From Deinococcus sonorensis KR-87 (GTDB taxonomy: Bacteria; Deinococcota; Deinococci; Deinococcales; Deinococcaceae), in contig NZ_CP158297.1 of assembly GCF_040256395.1 (NCBI RefSeq), forward strand, positions 248,001 to 312,000: a stretch of DNA of 64,000 bases. The letters are read 5' to 3'. How positions within the stretch are numbered: position 1 is the stretch's first letter; the number at the start of each line of letters is the position of its first letter. Positions 1 to 9,080 of this stretch are shown here, in pieces. Below the pieces are notes generated by a model that saw nothing but the letters and a program-made list of their open reading frames with translations, ran no database searches and was not told where the DNA came from. The translations under genes were made by a program, and so were the position numbers.

Positions 1-16
1 TCATGAGCGACCTCCG
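1..16 (-). promoter_or_regulatory. Ribosome binding site and ATG of a gene leaving the left edge
   Basis: On the minus strand GGAGG (complement of 11-15) lies 6 bases before an ATG (complement of 2-4). This looks like the start of the next gene of the minus-strand operon, 126 bases after the oxidoreductase stop. Only four coding bases are inside the window, so the product is unknown. Confidence 0.5.
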
Positions 17-130
17 GCGGAGTGGGAGGGCAGGCCGCGTGGAGGCGGCGCGCCTGGGCCACCGGCGTCCTCCCGGCTCGGCCGCGCCTGGGCACGGGTG
101 CCTGCTGCCGCGGCGGTGGTCCGGTGCGGG

Positions 131-1114
131 CTACGCGTCATGACCGGTCCCGTGGTGGGGGTCCAGATGCATCCGCTGCTGGTCCGCGGCGGAACGGAAC
201 AGCGCGTCCAGCACCTGGGCCTGTCGCAGCGAGTGCGTCAGGGTCAGGGCCAGGGGCGCCTCGCCCTGCGCGGCGGCGGCGAAATGACGCACCATCCGCT
301 CGTACGGGTTGACCGCGGCGAAGTGTTCGAGATGGTCGCCGACCGTCACGGTGGTCGGGCTGTTGATGCTGGAGAACGGGCGGGCCATGACCACGCGGGC
401 CGCGCTGCCGGTGACGCTCAGCTGCTGGAACGGGGCGGCCTTCAGGCTGCAGGTGAGGGTGGCGGCCACGTCGCCCTGCAGGCCCAGCAGGCCGGTCGTG
501 GTGACGTCTACCTCACCGAGGCGCGTCTGCTGGGCGTCCGCCCACACGGCCGGTCGGTCGAGCAGGAGCAGCAGGGCGCTGACTGCGTAGCACCCCAGGT
601 CGAAGAGCGCCCCGCCGCCGTGCGCGCGGCTCCAGCGGAAGTCGTCGTCCTTGGCGAAGGTGGACAGGAACACGGCGCTGGCGGCCCGCAGATCGCCCAG
701 CTGTCCGGACGTCACGACGTCCCGGACGTAATCGAACTGCGGGTGAAACGGGTGGATGAACGCCTCCATGACCTGGCGCTGCGTGCGCTGCTGAACAGCC
801 AGCAGCTGGGCCACCTCCTGCGCGTTCATCGCGAGCGGCTTCTCGCACAGCACGTGTTTTCCCGCTTCGAGCGCCCGGATGCTCCACGGCACGTGCGCGT
901 CGGTGGTCAGCGCGACGTACACCACGTCGATGTCCGGCGCGTCCACCAGCGCCTGGTAGTCCGGTTCGGTCCGGTCGAAGCCTTCGGCGTGCGCGTAGAC
1001 TGCGGCCCGCTCGGTGTCGCGGGCCGCCACGGCGCGCAGCGTTTCCCCGGCGGCGCGCATGGCGGGCGCCAGGGTCCGGCCGATCTGGGACGCCCCCAGG
1101 AAGCCCCACCTCAC
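131..1114 (-). CDS. Gfo/Idh/MocA family oxidoreductase
   Basis: NAD(P)-dependent oxidoreductase of 327 residues, acting in the cytoplasm on a sugar or sugar-like substrate. The N-terminal Rossmann motif reads FLGASQIG and the family EKP motif is present (CEKPLAMNAQE, about residue 90). The open frame extends upstream into the permease gene, but that part is shadow. I chose the GTG at 1114 because AGGGAG precedes it by about 7 bases and the Rossmann strand starts directly there. It is the fourth gene of a minus-strand operon, 16 bases after the permease stop. The neighbours (peptide-type importer, ROK regulator, M81 peptidase, CutC) suggest processing of an imported amino sugar or modified peptide; the substrate is an inference. 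Confidence 0.9.
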   Translation of the reverse strand: MRWGFLGASQIGRTLAPAMRAAGETLRAVAARDTERAAVYAHAEGFDRTEPDYQALVDAPDIDVVYVALTTDAHVPWSIRALEAGKHVLCEKPLAMNAQEVAQLLAVQQRTQRQVMEAFIHPFHPQFDYVRDVVTSGQLGDLRAASAVFLSTFAKDDDFRWSRAHGGGALFDLGCYAVSALLLLLDRPAVWADAQQTRLGEVDVTTTGLLGLQGDVAATLTCSLKAAPFQQLSVTGSAARVVMARPFSSINSPTTVTVGDHLEHFAAVNPYERMVRHFAAAAQGEAPLALTLTHSLRQAQVLDALFRSAADQQRMHLDPHHGTGHDA

Positions 1115-1130
1115 CGGGCGCTCCCTGGGC

Positions 1131-1991
1131 TCACAGCCGCCCCCGGAACCGCGGGTCCAGACGGTCACGCAGGCCGTCGCCCAGCAGGTTGAGGCCCAGC
1201 ACCGCGAAGGTGATGGCCAGCCCGGGGAACAGCGACAGGTGCGTCGCCACGCCGAGGTAATTGCGGCCCTCACTCATCATGGCGCCCCATTCGGCCGCCG
1301 GTGGCTGGACGCCCAGGCCCAGGAAGCTCAGGCCGGCGGCGGACAGGATCACCTCGCCGGCCGTCAGCGTCGCCTGCACCAGGATCGGGGCCAGGGCGTT
1401 GCGCAGGATGTGCGCGAACATGATCCGCGGGACGCTGGCGCCGAGCGAGAGGGCCGCTTCGGTGTACTGCAGTTCCTTCAACGACAGGGTCAGGCTGCGG
1501 GTTAGCCGGATATAGCCGGGAATCGCGAACACCGAGATGGCGATCAGCATGTTGATCAGGCTGGGCCCCAGCAGGCTGACGATCAGGATCGCCAGCACAA
1601 TGCCCGGGAAGGCGTACAGCACGTCGGCGCACCACGTGATCGCCTGATCCACCGCGCCCCCGAAGTACCCGGCCACCACCCCCAGCGGCAGGCCGATCGC
1701 CAGCGCCAGGCTGACGCTCAGCGCCACTTCCAGCAGCGAGATGCGGGCGCCGTACACCACCCGGGTCAGCAGGTCGCGGCCGAACTCGTCGGTGCCGAAC
1801 AGGTGCGCGGCGGACGGCAGCTGCAGGGCGTCGCCCAGGTTCTGCAGGTACGGATCGTAGGGGGTCAGCAGCGGCGCGGCGAGGCCCAGCAGCAGGACCA
1901 CCAGGGTCATCACGGCCCCGATCGCCAGGTTCGGGTACCGCAGCAGCCTCAGCCGGCGGGGCGGCGACGCTCTCGTAGCAGCGCGTGTCAT
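1131..1991 (-). CDS. Oligopeptide-type ABC transporter permease (DppC/OppC-like)
   Basis: Inner-membrane permease of 286 residues. It has a short basic N-terminus, a first membrane helix at about residues 25-45, a periplasmic segment with the LFGTDEFGRDLLTRV motif typical of DppC/OppC proteins, and a binding-protein-dependent transport domain with an EAA-type loop (EAALSLGAS, then HILRNALAP). It pairs with the DppB-like permease 16 bases upstream and the type 5 binding protein beyond that. No ATPase gene is visible here; it may lie past the left edge or be shared with another system. Imports peptides or similar solutes; the substrate is not determined. Confidence 0.93.
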   Translation of the reverse strand: MTRAATRASPPRRLRLLRYPNLAIGAVMTLVVLLLGLAAPLLTPYDPYLQNLGDALQLPSAAHLFGTDEFGRDLLTRVVYGARISLLEVALSVSLALAIGLPLGVVAGYFGGAVDQAITWCADVLYAFPGIVLAILIVSLLGPSLINMLIAISVFAIPGYIRLTRSLTLSLKELQYTEAALSLGASVPRIMFAHILRNALAPILVQATLTAGEVILSAAGLSFLGLGVQPPAAEWGAMMSEGRNYLGVATHLSLFPGLAITFAVLGLNLLGDGLRDRLDPRFRGRL

Positions 1992-2007
1992 GGGTGTGGT
2001 CTCCTCC

Positions 2008-2928
2008 TTAGCTGAAGCGAATCCGTGGATCGATGGCGCTGAGCAGCAGGTCCACCAGCACGTTGATGCTGACCACGATCACCACCGTGAGCAGGGTCAC
2101 GCCCTGAATCACGGCGTAGTCGCGGAAGCGCACCGCGTCCACCAGCAGCCGGCCGATCCCCGGCCAGTTGAAGACCGTCTCGGTGATGACCGCCCCGCCC
2201 AGCAGCCCGCCGAAGTTCAGGCCCACGATGGTGACGATGGGAATCAGGGCGTTGCGCAGGGTGTGGCGCAGGTACACCGCGCGGCTGCCCAGGCCCTTGG
2301 CGCGGGCGGTCCGCACGAAGTCCTGGTGGATGTTCTCCAGCATGCTGGCGCGGGTCATGCGGGCGATCAGCGCGGCCGGCAGCACCCCCAGCGTCACGCT
2401 CGGCAGGATGTAGCTCTTCCAGCTCTCGGCGCCGAGCAGCGGGAGCCACCCCAGGTCCACGGAGAAGAGCGTCAGGGCCATCAGCGCCAGCCAGAAGTTG
2501 GCGATCGACGCGCCGATGATCGCGAGGATCATCGCCAGGTGATCGAACAGGCTGCCGCGGTAGATGGCGGCGAAGATGCCGGTGGACAGGCCCACCAGCA
2601 TCGCGAAGAGGTAACTGGTGAGCGCCAGGGCCGCGGTGTACGGCAGGCGCTCGGCGATGTCCTGCGTGACCGGCAGCTTCGAGTGCAGCGACTCGCCCAG
2701 ATCGCCGCGCAGCGCGCCGCTGAGGAACACCTGGTACTGCACGAGGAACGGCCGGCCGAGGCCCAGGCGTTCGTGCATGTCGTTGACGGCTTCCTGGGTG
2801 GCCTGCGGCCCGGCCATCACGCGGGCCGGGTCGCCGGGCAGCAGCCGCACCGCGCTGAAGATCAGCAGCGACACGGCCAGCAGCATGATCGGCAGCATCG
2901 CCACCTTGCGGAACAGATACGTGGTCAT
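2008..2928 (-). CDS. Oligopeptide-type ABC transporter permease (DppB/OppB-like)
   Basis: Inner-membrane permease of 306 residues. The N-terminal helix after TTYLFRKV and the RLLPGDPARVMAG segment are typical of DppB/OppB. Further membrane helices follow, and the cytoplasmic EAA loop reads VRTARAKGLGSRAVYLRHTLRNA. It sits between the binding protein gene (42 bases upstream) and the DppC-like permease, forming the translocation pore with the latter. The ATG at 2928 gives the normal family length. Confidence 0.93.
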   Translation of the reverse strand: MTTYLFRKVAMLPIMLLAVSLLIFSAVRLLPGDPARVMAGPQATQEAVNDMHERLGLGRPFLVQYQVFLSGALRGDLGESLHSKLPVTQDIAERLPYTAALALTSYLFAMLVGLSTGIFAAIYRGSLFDHLAMILAIIGASIANFWLALMALTLFSVDLGWLPLLGAESWKSYILPSVTLGVLPAALIARMTRASMLENIHQDFVRTARAKGLGSRAVYLRHTLRNALIPIVTIVGLNFGGLLGGAVITETVFNWPGIGRLLVDAVRFRDYAVIQGVTLLTVVIVVSINVLVDLLLSAIDPRIRFS

Positions 2929-2970
2929 CAGCCGGGCACCTCGGGACTGGGCTTAGGCGGCGCGGCGCGC

Positions 2971-4512
2971 TTACTTGCTCTTGGTGGCGTCCTCCAGCTG
3001 GATGCCGCCGCCGGGGAAGATCCACACGCCCTTGACGTTCGACTGCACGGCCGCGATGTCGTTCGGGTAGTACAGCAGCACGTGGGCGGCGTCCTGGGAG
3101 ATGATCCGCTGCGCCTGCGCGTAGATGGTTTTGCGCTTGGCGCTGTCGGTTTCCGAGCTGCCCTGCGCCAGCAGCGCGTCGAGCTTGGGGTTGCTGTAGA
3201 AGCCCAGGTTGGCGCCGGCGGGCGACGCGCTGCTGGTGGCGTACAGCGGCGAGAGCTGCCCGTCGGCGTCGAGCGTGCCGGCGGACCACGACGCGAACGA
3301 GCTGTTGATGCCCGCCTTGGCCTTCTCCGCCGGCGTGCCGAACGCCGCCTGGCTCCACACGCCGCTTTCCATCTGCATGATCTTGAGGGTGATGCCCGCC
3401 TTGGCCCACATGCCCTGCAGCGCCTGCACGATGCTGGAGTCCGGTTCCTGCGACGCGACCGTGATGGTCACGCCGTCCTTGTACCCGGCGTCACTCAGCA
3501 GCTTCTTGGCCTTGGCGACGTCGTAGGGGTAGCCGGGCGCGCTGGGGTCGTAGCCGAAGTCGGCGGGGGCCAGCGGGGAGTTGGCGGGCGCGCCGTACCC
3601 GCGCAGCAGGGTGGCGACCAGGGCCTTCTGGTCGGTCGCGTAGTTGAGTGCCTGACGCACCCGCACGTCGGTCAGCGGCTTGAGCTTGGTGTTGAGGGAC
3701 AGCCAGAACACCGACGCACCCTTGCCCTGCAGCAGTGTGACCTTGGGGTTGTTCTTGAGCACCTGGGTGAAGATCGGCGGCAGCGGATTCACCAGGTCGG
3801 CCTGTCCCGACTGGATGGCGAGGTTCATGACCGACGGCTCGCTGGTCCAGGTCCATTTCAGCGCCCCGATGGCCGGCCGTTTGCCCCAGTACTTGGGGTT
3901 GGCTTTTTCCAGCACGTACTCGCCGCTCTTCCACTCCACGAAGCTGTACGGCCCGGTGCCGACCGGCTGCCGGCCCAGCGTGCCTTTCTTGTCCGCCGCG
4001 GGACTGACGATGAACGCCGCGTCGCCGGCCAGCAGCCGCGGGAAGGCCGGGTACGGCTTCTTGAGCGTGAAGCGCACGGTGGTCGGGTTCACGGCCGTGA
4101 CCTTGTCGATCACGCTGCGGAACCGGCCGCTGGCAGCCAGGCCGCGCTTCTCGTCGAGCTGCCGCTGGAAGGACGCGACCACCGCCGCCGCGTTGAACGG
4201 CGTGCCGTCCTGGAACTGCACGCCGGAGCGCAGCGTGAAGGTCCACTCGGTGCCGGCGGTGTTGACGCTCCACTTGGTGGCGAGCAGCGGTTCGATCTCC
4301 AGCGCCTTATTGAAGTGCGTCAGGCCCTCGTACATCGGCGCGAGGACGTTCCCGGTGAAGGTCGCGGTCTGGTCGGCCGGGTCCATGCTGCGGGGCGGCT
4401 CGGACTGCATGATGGTCAGCTGGTCGGCGTTCCCCTGGGCGAAGGCCGCGGCCGTCAGGCTCAGGCTGAGCAGGGCGGTCAGGACGGCGGTCGGGCGGCG
4501 TGGGTCGGTCAT
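2971..4512 (-). CDS. ABC transporter substrate-binding protein, family 5 (peptide type)
   Basis: Periplasmic or surface solute-binding protein of 513 residues that delivers substrate to the two permeases downstream. It has a Sec signal peptide (residues 1-25, hydrophobic core then AAAFAQG) and no lipobox cysteine. The mature part begins with the family 5 pattern of SMDPADQTATFTGNVLAPMYEGL and WSVNTAGTEWTFTLRSGVQFQDGTPFNA. Family members bind di- and oligopeptides, glutathione, nickel or oligosaccharides, so the substrate stays open. AAGGAG precedes the ATG by 5-6 bases. This is the first gene of the operon, divergent from the ROK regulator. Confidence 0.93.
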   Translation of the reverse strand: MTDPRRPTAVLTALLSLSLTAAAFAQGNADQLTIMQSEPPRSMDPADQTATFTGNVLAPMYEGLTHFNKALEIEPLLATKWSVNTAGTEWTFTLRSGVQFQDGTPFNAAAVVASFQRQLDEKRGLAASGRFRSVIDKVTAVNPTTVRFTLKKPYPAFPRLLAGDAAFIVSPAADKKGTLGRQPVGTGPYSFVEWKSGEYVLEKANPKYWGKRPAIGALKWTWTSEPSVMNLAIQSGQADLVNPLPPIFTQVLKNNPKVTLLQGKGASVFWLSLNTKLKPLTDVRVRQALNYATDQKALVATLLRGYGAPANSPLAPADFGYDPSAPGYPYDVAKAKKLLSDAGYKDGVTITVASQEPDSSIVQALQGMWAKAGITLKIMQMESGVWSQAAFGTPAEKAKAGINSSFASWSAGTLDADGQLSPLYATSSASPAGANLGFYSNPKLDALLAQGSSETDSAKRKTIYAQAQRIISQDAAHVLLYYPNDIAAVQSNVKGVWIFPGGGIQLEDATKSK

Positions 4513-4601
4513 GATCTCTCCTTGTGCCCGGCAGTTGATGCGGGCCGGTGAACTTTATCGGATCGGCGCAACGGCGCTCGAGGGACCGTCCTCAAGCCGA
4601 C

Positions 4602-4634
4602 TTGACGTATACAGTTAACTTAGTGAATTATGTT
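4602..4634 (+). promoter_or_regulatory. Candidate promoter and operator in the divergent region
   Basis: TTGACG at 4602-4607 fits a -35 box. An imperfect dyad follows at 4617-4634 (AACTTAGTG / AATTATGTT, 6 of 9 positions symmetric) and overlaps the expected -10 area. A GTTAAC palindrome sits at 4614-4619. AT-rich dyads of this kind are plausible ROK-family operators, between the ROK gene and the importer operon. No -10 is convincing, so exact promoter positions are uncertain. Confidence 0.4.
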
Positions 4635-4651
4635 AGGTACATGGAGGCACA

Positions 4652-5891
4652 ATGTCAACCCGGGTGAACGGCGCCCCTCCCGGCACGGAGGCCGGCGCCC
4701 CGACCGCGGCGTTCCCGGGCGCGCGCACCACCACCCAGGAACTGCTCGGCCTGCTGATCTCCCAGGGGCCGCAGAGCCGCTCGGCCCTGGCCGACACGCT
4801 GCACGTCAGCCGCGCCCGACGTCACGGACGTCAGCCGCGAGCTGCTGGACGCGGGGCTGATCGTGGAAACCCAGACCGCTCCGCAGCGCCGCCAGGGCAA
4901 AGGCCGGCCGTTCGTTCACCTGGCGGTCGACGCCCGCTACGGCGCGTGTCTGGGCATCAGCGTGACGGACAGCCGCGTGCACCTGCTGCTCACCGACCTG
5001 AGCGGCGCGGTGCAGGCGGAGCAGACGGTGCCGAGTGCCGTGGAACCGCAGGCGCTGGTGGACATCGTGCAGCGCAGCAGCACCCGGCTGCTGGACACCG
5101 CGGGCGTGCCGCGTCAGCGCCTGCTGAGCATCGGGCTGGCCCTGTCCGGCTTCGTCGACCGGGACCGCGGCGTGTGCCTGCACTCGGCCAACCTCGGCTG
5201 GCACGACGTCCCGATCGCGCAGCTGATCACGCAGGCGACCGGCCTGCCGACCGTCCTGGAGAACGACGCGAACGCCGCGGCCACCAGCGAGAAGCTCTTC
5301 GGGCTGGCGCGCGACACGCAGAACTTCACGCTGATCACGCTGGGCGCCAGCATCGGCTGCGCGCACTACGTCGGCGGGCAGCTGTACCGCGGCAGCCACG
5401 GCGGGGCCGGCGAGATCGCGCACAGCACCGTCGACCTGGGCGGGCAGGTGTGCCTGTGCGGCAAGCGCGGCTGCCTGGACACCGTGGCGTCCCGGGCCGC
5501 GCTGCTGGAAGCCGCGGCCGAGGCCGGCCTGCAGGTCGGGTCCGTCGGGGAGCTGGAACGGGCCGCGAGCCACGGGGACGCCCGGGCCCAGGCCATCCTG
5601 CGCCGCGGCGGTCAGGTGCTGGGGCTGGTGATCGCCAACATCGTCCAGAGCAACGAACCGGAACTGGTGCTGATCGCCGACCCGTCCGGCTTCGGGCAGG
5701 GCCTGTTCCTGACCACCCTGCGCCACACCATCGAAAACAACATCCTGCCGCGCTTCCTGAGAACCACCCGGATCGAAGTGCACGCCGTCCCGGACGGATT
5801 CTGGGCCCGGGGCGCGGCCAGCATCGCCACCCACCAGTTTCTCAGCAGCTACGCGCCTGACCACACCCGGCCTGCCGGAGAGGGAGACTAA
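4652..5891 (+). pseudogene. ROK-family transcriptional regulator, interrupted by a +1 frameshift
   Basis: The ATG at 4652 follows GGAGG by 4 bases. The first frame encodes a basic N-terminus and a winged helix-turn-helix (TTTQELLGLLISQGPQSRSALADTLHVSRA), then becomes nonsense. The matching continuation (DVTDVSRELLDAGLIVETQ, then the full ROK sugar-kinase-like domain) is in the next frame and runs to the TAA at 5889. Dropping one C from the CCC run at 4815-4817 restores a normal protein of about 412 residues. The ROK part has the ATPase-like strands, the ENDANAAA motif and the cysteine cluster CLCGKRGCLD that binds zinc. The second frame could alternatively be translated from an internal start near 4863, without the DNA-binding domain. 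The gene divergently faces the importer operon and precedes the M81 peptidase gene by 2 bases, so it probably controls both. Confidence 0.85.
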
Positions 5892-5893
5892 CC

Positions 5894-7330
5894 ATGCGGA
5901 TTGCCGTCGGCGGGATTCACACCGAGTGCAGCACCTACAACCCGGTCCTCGCCGGAGCCGACCAGTTCACGGTCGTGCGGGGCAGTGAACTGCTGGCGCA
6001 CCCGAACTTCCAGTTCCTGCAGGCCTTCCCGGGGGAGGTGCGGCCGGTGCTGCACGCCCGCGCCATTCCCGGCGGCCCGGTCGAGCACGCCACCTATCAG
6101 GCGTTCAAGGCGGAGTTTCTGGACGGGCTGCGCGCGGCCCTGCCGCTGGACGGCGTGTATCTCGCGATGCACGGCGCGCTGTTCGTGGACGGGCTGCTCG
6201 ACGCGGAGGGCGACTGGATCTCCGCCACGCGGGCCGTGGTGGGCGAGGACTGCCTGATCTCCGCGAGTTACGACCTGCACGGCAACGTCAGCCAGCGGAT
6301 CGTTGATCAGCTCGACCTGTTCACCGCCTACCGCACCGCGCCGCACATCGACGTGATCGAGACGCAGCGGCGGGCCTTCGAGCTGCTGGTCGGGAGCCTG
6401 CAGCAGCAGCGGCGTCCCGGCGTGGTGTGGGTGCCGGTGCCGGTGCTGCTGCCCGGCGAGCGGACCAGCACCGAGGACCAGCCGGCCGCCGGGCTGTACG
6501 CCGATCTGGACGCGCTGAGCGCCCAGCCCGGCGTGCTGGACGTCTCGCTGCTGGTCGGGTACGTCTGGGCCGACGAGCCGCGCGCGACCGCCAGCGTGGT
6601 GGTCACCGGCATGGACCGCGGCGAGATGGAGCGGCTGGCCAGTCAGGTGGCGCAGCGCTACTGGGACGCCCGGAACGACTTCAGCTTCGGATCGCAGTCA
6701 GGCAGCATCACCGAGTGTGTGCGCTGGGCCGCCGAGAGCCGCACCCAGCCGGTCATTCTCGCCGACTCCGGCGACAACCCCACCGGCGGCGGCGTGGGCG
6801 ACCGGGCCGACGTGCTGCGCGAGGTGCTGGCGCAGGGCCTCACGGGCGTCGTGGTGGCGGCCATCACCGACGAGGCGGCCGTGGACCGCTGCTTCGCGGC
6901 GGGGGTCGGCGCCGAAGTGACCCTCAGGGTCGGCGGAACCCTGGACCCCAGCAGCGTCCCGGTGGACGTTCACGGCACCGTGCAGCACCTGTGCGGCGTG
7001 GGACCGGACCGGGAGGCGGTGGTGCAGGGCGCGGGGGTGCAGCTGGCCCTGGCCGCCCGCCGACGCCCGTACCACAACCTGAGCGACTTTCAGCGGCTGC
7101 AGCTGCAGCCTGAGGACGCGCGGGTCATCGTGGTGAAGTCCGGCTACCTGTCCCCGGAGCTCGCCCCGCTCGCCAACCCCAGCCTGCTGGCCCTCTCCCC
7201 CGGCGTGGTGGATCAGGACATCCCCCGCCTGAAGAGAACGCAGACGCAGCGGCCCACCTTTCCGTTCAACGCGGACTTCGAGTGGGCGCCGGCGCCCCGA
7301 CCCTCGGCGCGGATGGACCGCCAGCCGTGA
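5894..7330 (+). CDS. M81 family metallopeptidase (MlrC-like)
   Basis: Zinc-dependent hydrolase of 478 residues related to MlrC, the enzyme that cleaves linearised microcystin. The family's opening motif GGIHTECSTYNP is at residues 6-17, SYDLHGN carries probable metal ligands near residue 130, and the C-terminal MlrC domain has DSGDNPTGGGVGD near residue 300. Full family length. GGGAG precedes the ATG, which lies 2 bases after the ROK stop. Co-location with a peptide-type importer suggests a cytoplasmic enzyme for imported small or cyclic peptides. No signal peptide is visible. Confidence 0.92.
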   Translation: MRIAVGGIHTECSTYNPVLAGADQFTVVRGSELLAHPNFQFLQAFPGEVRPVLHARAIPGGPVEHATYQAFKAEFLDGLRAALPLDGVYLAMHGALFVDGLLDAEGDWISATRAVVGEDCLISASYDLHGNVSQRIVDQLDLFTAYRTAPHIDVIETQRRAFELLVGSLQQQRRPGVVWVPVPVLLPGERTSTEDQPAAGLYADLDALSAQPGVLDVSLLVGYVWADEPRATASVVVTGMDRGEMERLASQVAQRYWDARNDFSFGSQSGSITECVRWAAESRTQPVILADSGDNPTGGGVGDRADVLREVLAQGLTGVVVAAITDEAAVDRCFAAGVGAEVTLRVGGTLDPSSVPVDVHGTVQHLCGVGPDREAVVQGAGVQLALAARRRPYHNLSDFQRLQLQPEDARVIVVKSGYLSPELAPLANPSLLALSPGVVDQDIPRLKRTQTQRPTFPFNADFEWAPAPRPSARMDRQP

Positions 7331-8076
7331 CGGCGCCCGGTCCCGTGACCGAGGTGTGCGTGGAGGGCATCGACGCCGTGCAGGCCGCTCAGGACGGCGG
7401 AGCTGACCGGGTCGAGCTGTGTGCCGCGCTCTCGGAGGGCGGCCTGACGCCCAGCCTGGGCACGGTGCGCGGCGCGCTCGCGGTGGCGCGCGTGCCGGTG
7501 CACGTGATCGTCCGGCCGCGCGGCGGCGACTTCGTGTACAGCGACGCGGAATTCCGCTCGATGCTCGAGGACGTGCAGGTGCTGAAAGAAGCGGGCGTTC
7601 AGGGGGTGGTGATCGGCTGTCTGACGGCAGACGCGCGGATCGACGGGCCGCGCACGCGGGCCCTGGTCGCCCAGGCGGGCCCGCTGAGCGTCACCTTCCA
7701 CCGCGCCTTCGATGTGACGGTCGACCCCCGGCAGGCGCTGGAGGAACTGATCCGCTGCGGCGTCCAGCGGGTGTTGACCAGCGGGCAGGAAGAGACGGCG
7801 ATTGAGGGCGTGCCGGTGCTCCGCGCCCTGCTGCAGCAGGCGGCCGGGCGCATCACCGTCCTCGGGTGCGGGCGCATCCGTCCCGACTCGGTGAGCGAAC
7901 TGCTGCGGCAGGTGCCACTCCCGGAAATTCATTTCTCGGCGCAGCGGCCGCTGGCCAGCACGGCCGCGCCCGGCCGGCTGCAGTTCGGCAGCGCCGCCGC
8001 GCCCCTGACCACCAGCGCAGCCCAGGTGGCGGCGACCATTCGCGCCGCGCGGTCCGCCTGGATGACGCACAACTGA
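7327..8076 (+). CDS. cutC: Copper homeostasis protein CutC
   Basis: TIM-barrel protein of the CutC family, 249 residues, cytoplasmic. Recognisable family segments are EVCVEGIDAVQAAQDGGADRVELC near the start, GGLTPSLG, VIVRPRGGDFVYSDAE, GVVIGCLTADARID, TFHRAFDVTVDP and RVLTSGQEETAIEG. An upstream in-frame ATG exists at 7282, but homology starts after the GTG at 7327, whose GTGA overlaps the TGA of the M81 gene, a normal sign of translational coupling. The copper role of the family is weakly supported in general. Here it may act as an accessory enzyme in the same catabolic locus. Confidence 0.9.
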   Translation: MTAPGPVTEVCVEGIDAVQAAQDGGADRVELCAALSEGGLTPSLGTVRGALAVARVPVHVIVRPRGGDFVYSDAEFRSMLEDVQVLKEAGVQGVVIGCLTADARIDGPRTRALVAQAGPLSVTFHRAFDVTVDPRQALEELIRCGVQRVLTSGQEETAIEGVPVLRALLQQAAGRITVLGCGRIRPDSVSELLRQVPLPEIHFSAQRPLASTAAPGRLQFGSAAAPLTTSAAQVAATIRAARSAWMTHN

Positions 8077-8235
8077 GTCCAGGGAGGGCCGCCCAGGTGG
8101 AGCGGTGCAATCCGGCGCCCGGCGGCGTCACCCCAGCGAACTTCGGTCCACTCCGCACTTCAGGAGCTTCCGGGACGGGTGGACGTCGACCACCACCCCT
8201 CGCGTGCGCTGAATCAGGTGCGGTCGGCCGCCTCA

Positions 8236-8637
8236 TCAGTTCACGTCGACAAGTTCGAAGTGCGCTTGTCCTGCCGCCTCGGTGGACCCGTCGGTTCCAA
8301 TTTGCTCCCAGGAACCGGCCAGGACTTTGCCGTCACGTGACAGCAGCATGCGGTGCTGCCCACTCTCCAGATTCACGGTGGCGAGAATTTTTCCGTCATA
8401 CGCGTGGAACAGCACCGGGCCGACCAGCGTGACGTCGGTTCGGTTGAGCTCGTACGCCTGGCCGAAGGAACCGTCAGAGGATTCACGCATCTTCAGGCGC
8501 CACGAGTGCGGGGGTGCGGCATCCCGGGGGACAAGGGCTCCCTGCCAGAGTTCCACACGGTCCTGGCCGGGGGCGGGCTGGCTCGCACATGCTGAGAGGA
8601 GAAGGCCGACGAACACGGGAAGCTTGAGTGAACGCAT
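8236..8637 (-). CDS. Small lipoprotein of unknown function
   Basis: A 133-residue protein with a lipoprotein signal peptide: hydrophobic segment PVFVGLLLSA followed by the lipobox LSAC at about residues 15-18. The mature part is a short soluble domain with no family I recognise. Repeated W/L-S-R-D-G-K patterns suggest a beta-rich fold. I chose the ATG at 8637 because the signal peptide begins there; an in-frame ATG 36 bases earlier would put a charged extension before it. Convergent with cutC. Confidence 0.65.
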   Translation of the reverse strand: MRSLKLPVFVGLLLSACASQPAPGQDRVELWQGALVPRDAAPPHSWRLKMRESSDGSFGQAYELNRTDVTLVGPVLFHAYDGKILATVNLESGQHRMLLSRDGKVLAGSWEQIGTDGSTEAAGQAHFELVDVN

Positions 8638-9080
8638 GACGGCACGGTGGGGGTTTGCCTGTGACCCGGGCATGACACGGCAGATCCAGAAGCCTCCTGG
8701 AGGAACGCAGGGTCCGGCTGCTGCACGGGGCCGAAGGTCCGCAGTCCACCCGTGTTAAGCCGTTCATGCCGCGCTGCACAGGCCTGCACCGGGCATTCCC
8801 TACCTTGATCGGTCCTGCGTCCGGATCGCCTGGCGGCATCTGCTGCCTCGCCCTTGAATATGACCCGCTGGTCCCACCCAGGTCTGAAACGCGACCATTG
8901 AGCAGAAGCGTGAAGCCGGGGCGGCGCCCCAGCTTCACGCTTGTGATGTTGATCGGCGGGCGGACACCCCGCGTGGCCCGGCGAGTGGTGCGGCGGAACC
9001 GCAGGGCACCCGGGAAGACGACGTCGTGAACTGGCTCAACCCCCGCTTCCCACCGCCCACCACGGCGCTGACCGCTGGAT
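8638..9080. other. Intergenic spacer, 443 bases
   Basis: Lies between two minus-strand lipoprotein genes. It holds the strong hairpin at 8906-8942. Small open frames on both strands resemble no family and are probably chance. Confidence 0.5.
8906..8942 (-). terminator. Strong hairpin, probable terminator
   Basis: Arms AAGCGTGAAGC (8906-8916) and GCTTCACGCTT (8932-8942) pair perfectly. After one mismatch an inner GGGGC/GCCCC stem closes on a 3-base loop. It lies 139 bases after the stop of the minus-strand lipoprotein gene. There is no long T run, so factor-dependent termination or a REP-like element is also possible. Confidence 0.5.

Noticed and set aside
1990..4551. 853-codon open frame on the plus strand
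   Set aside because: Antisense to the DppB-like permease and the binding protein; no recognisable domain.
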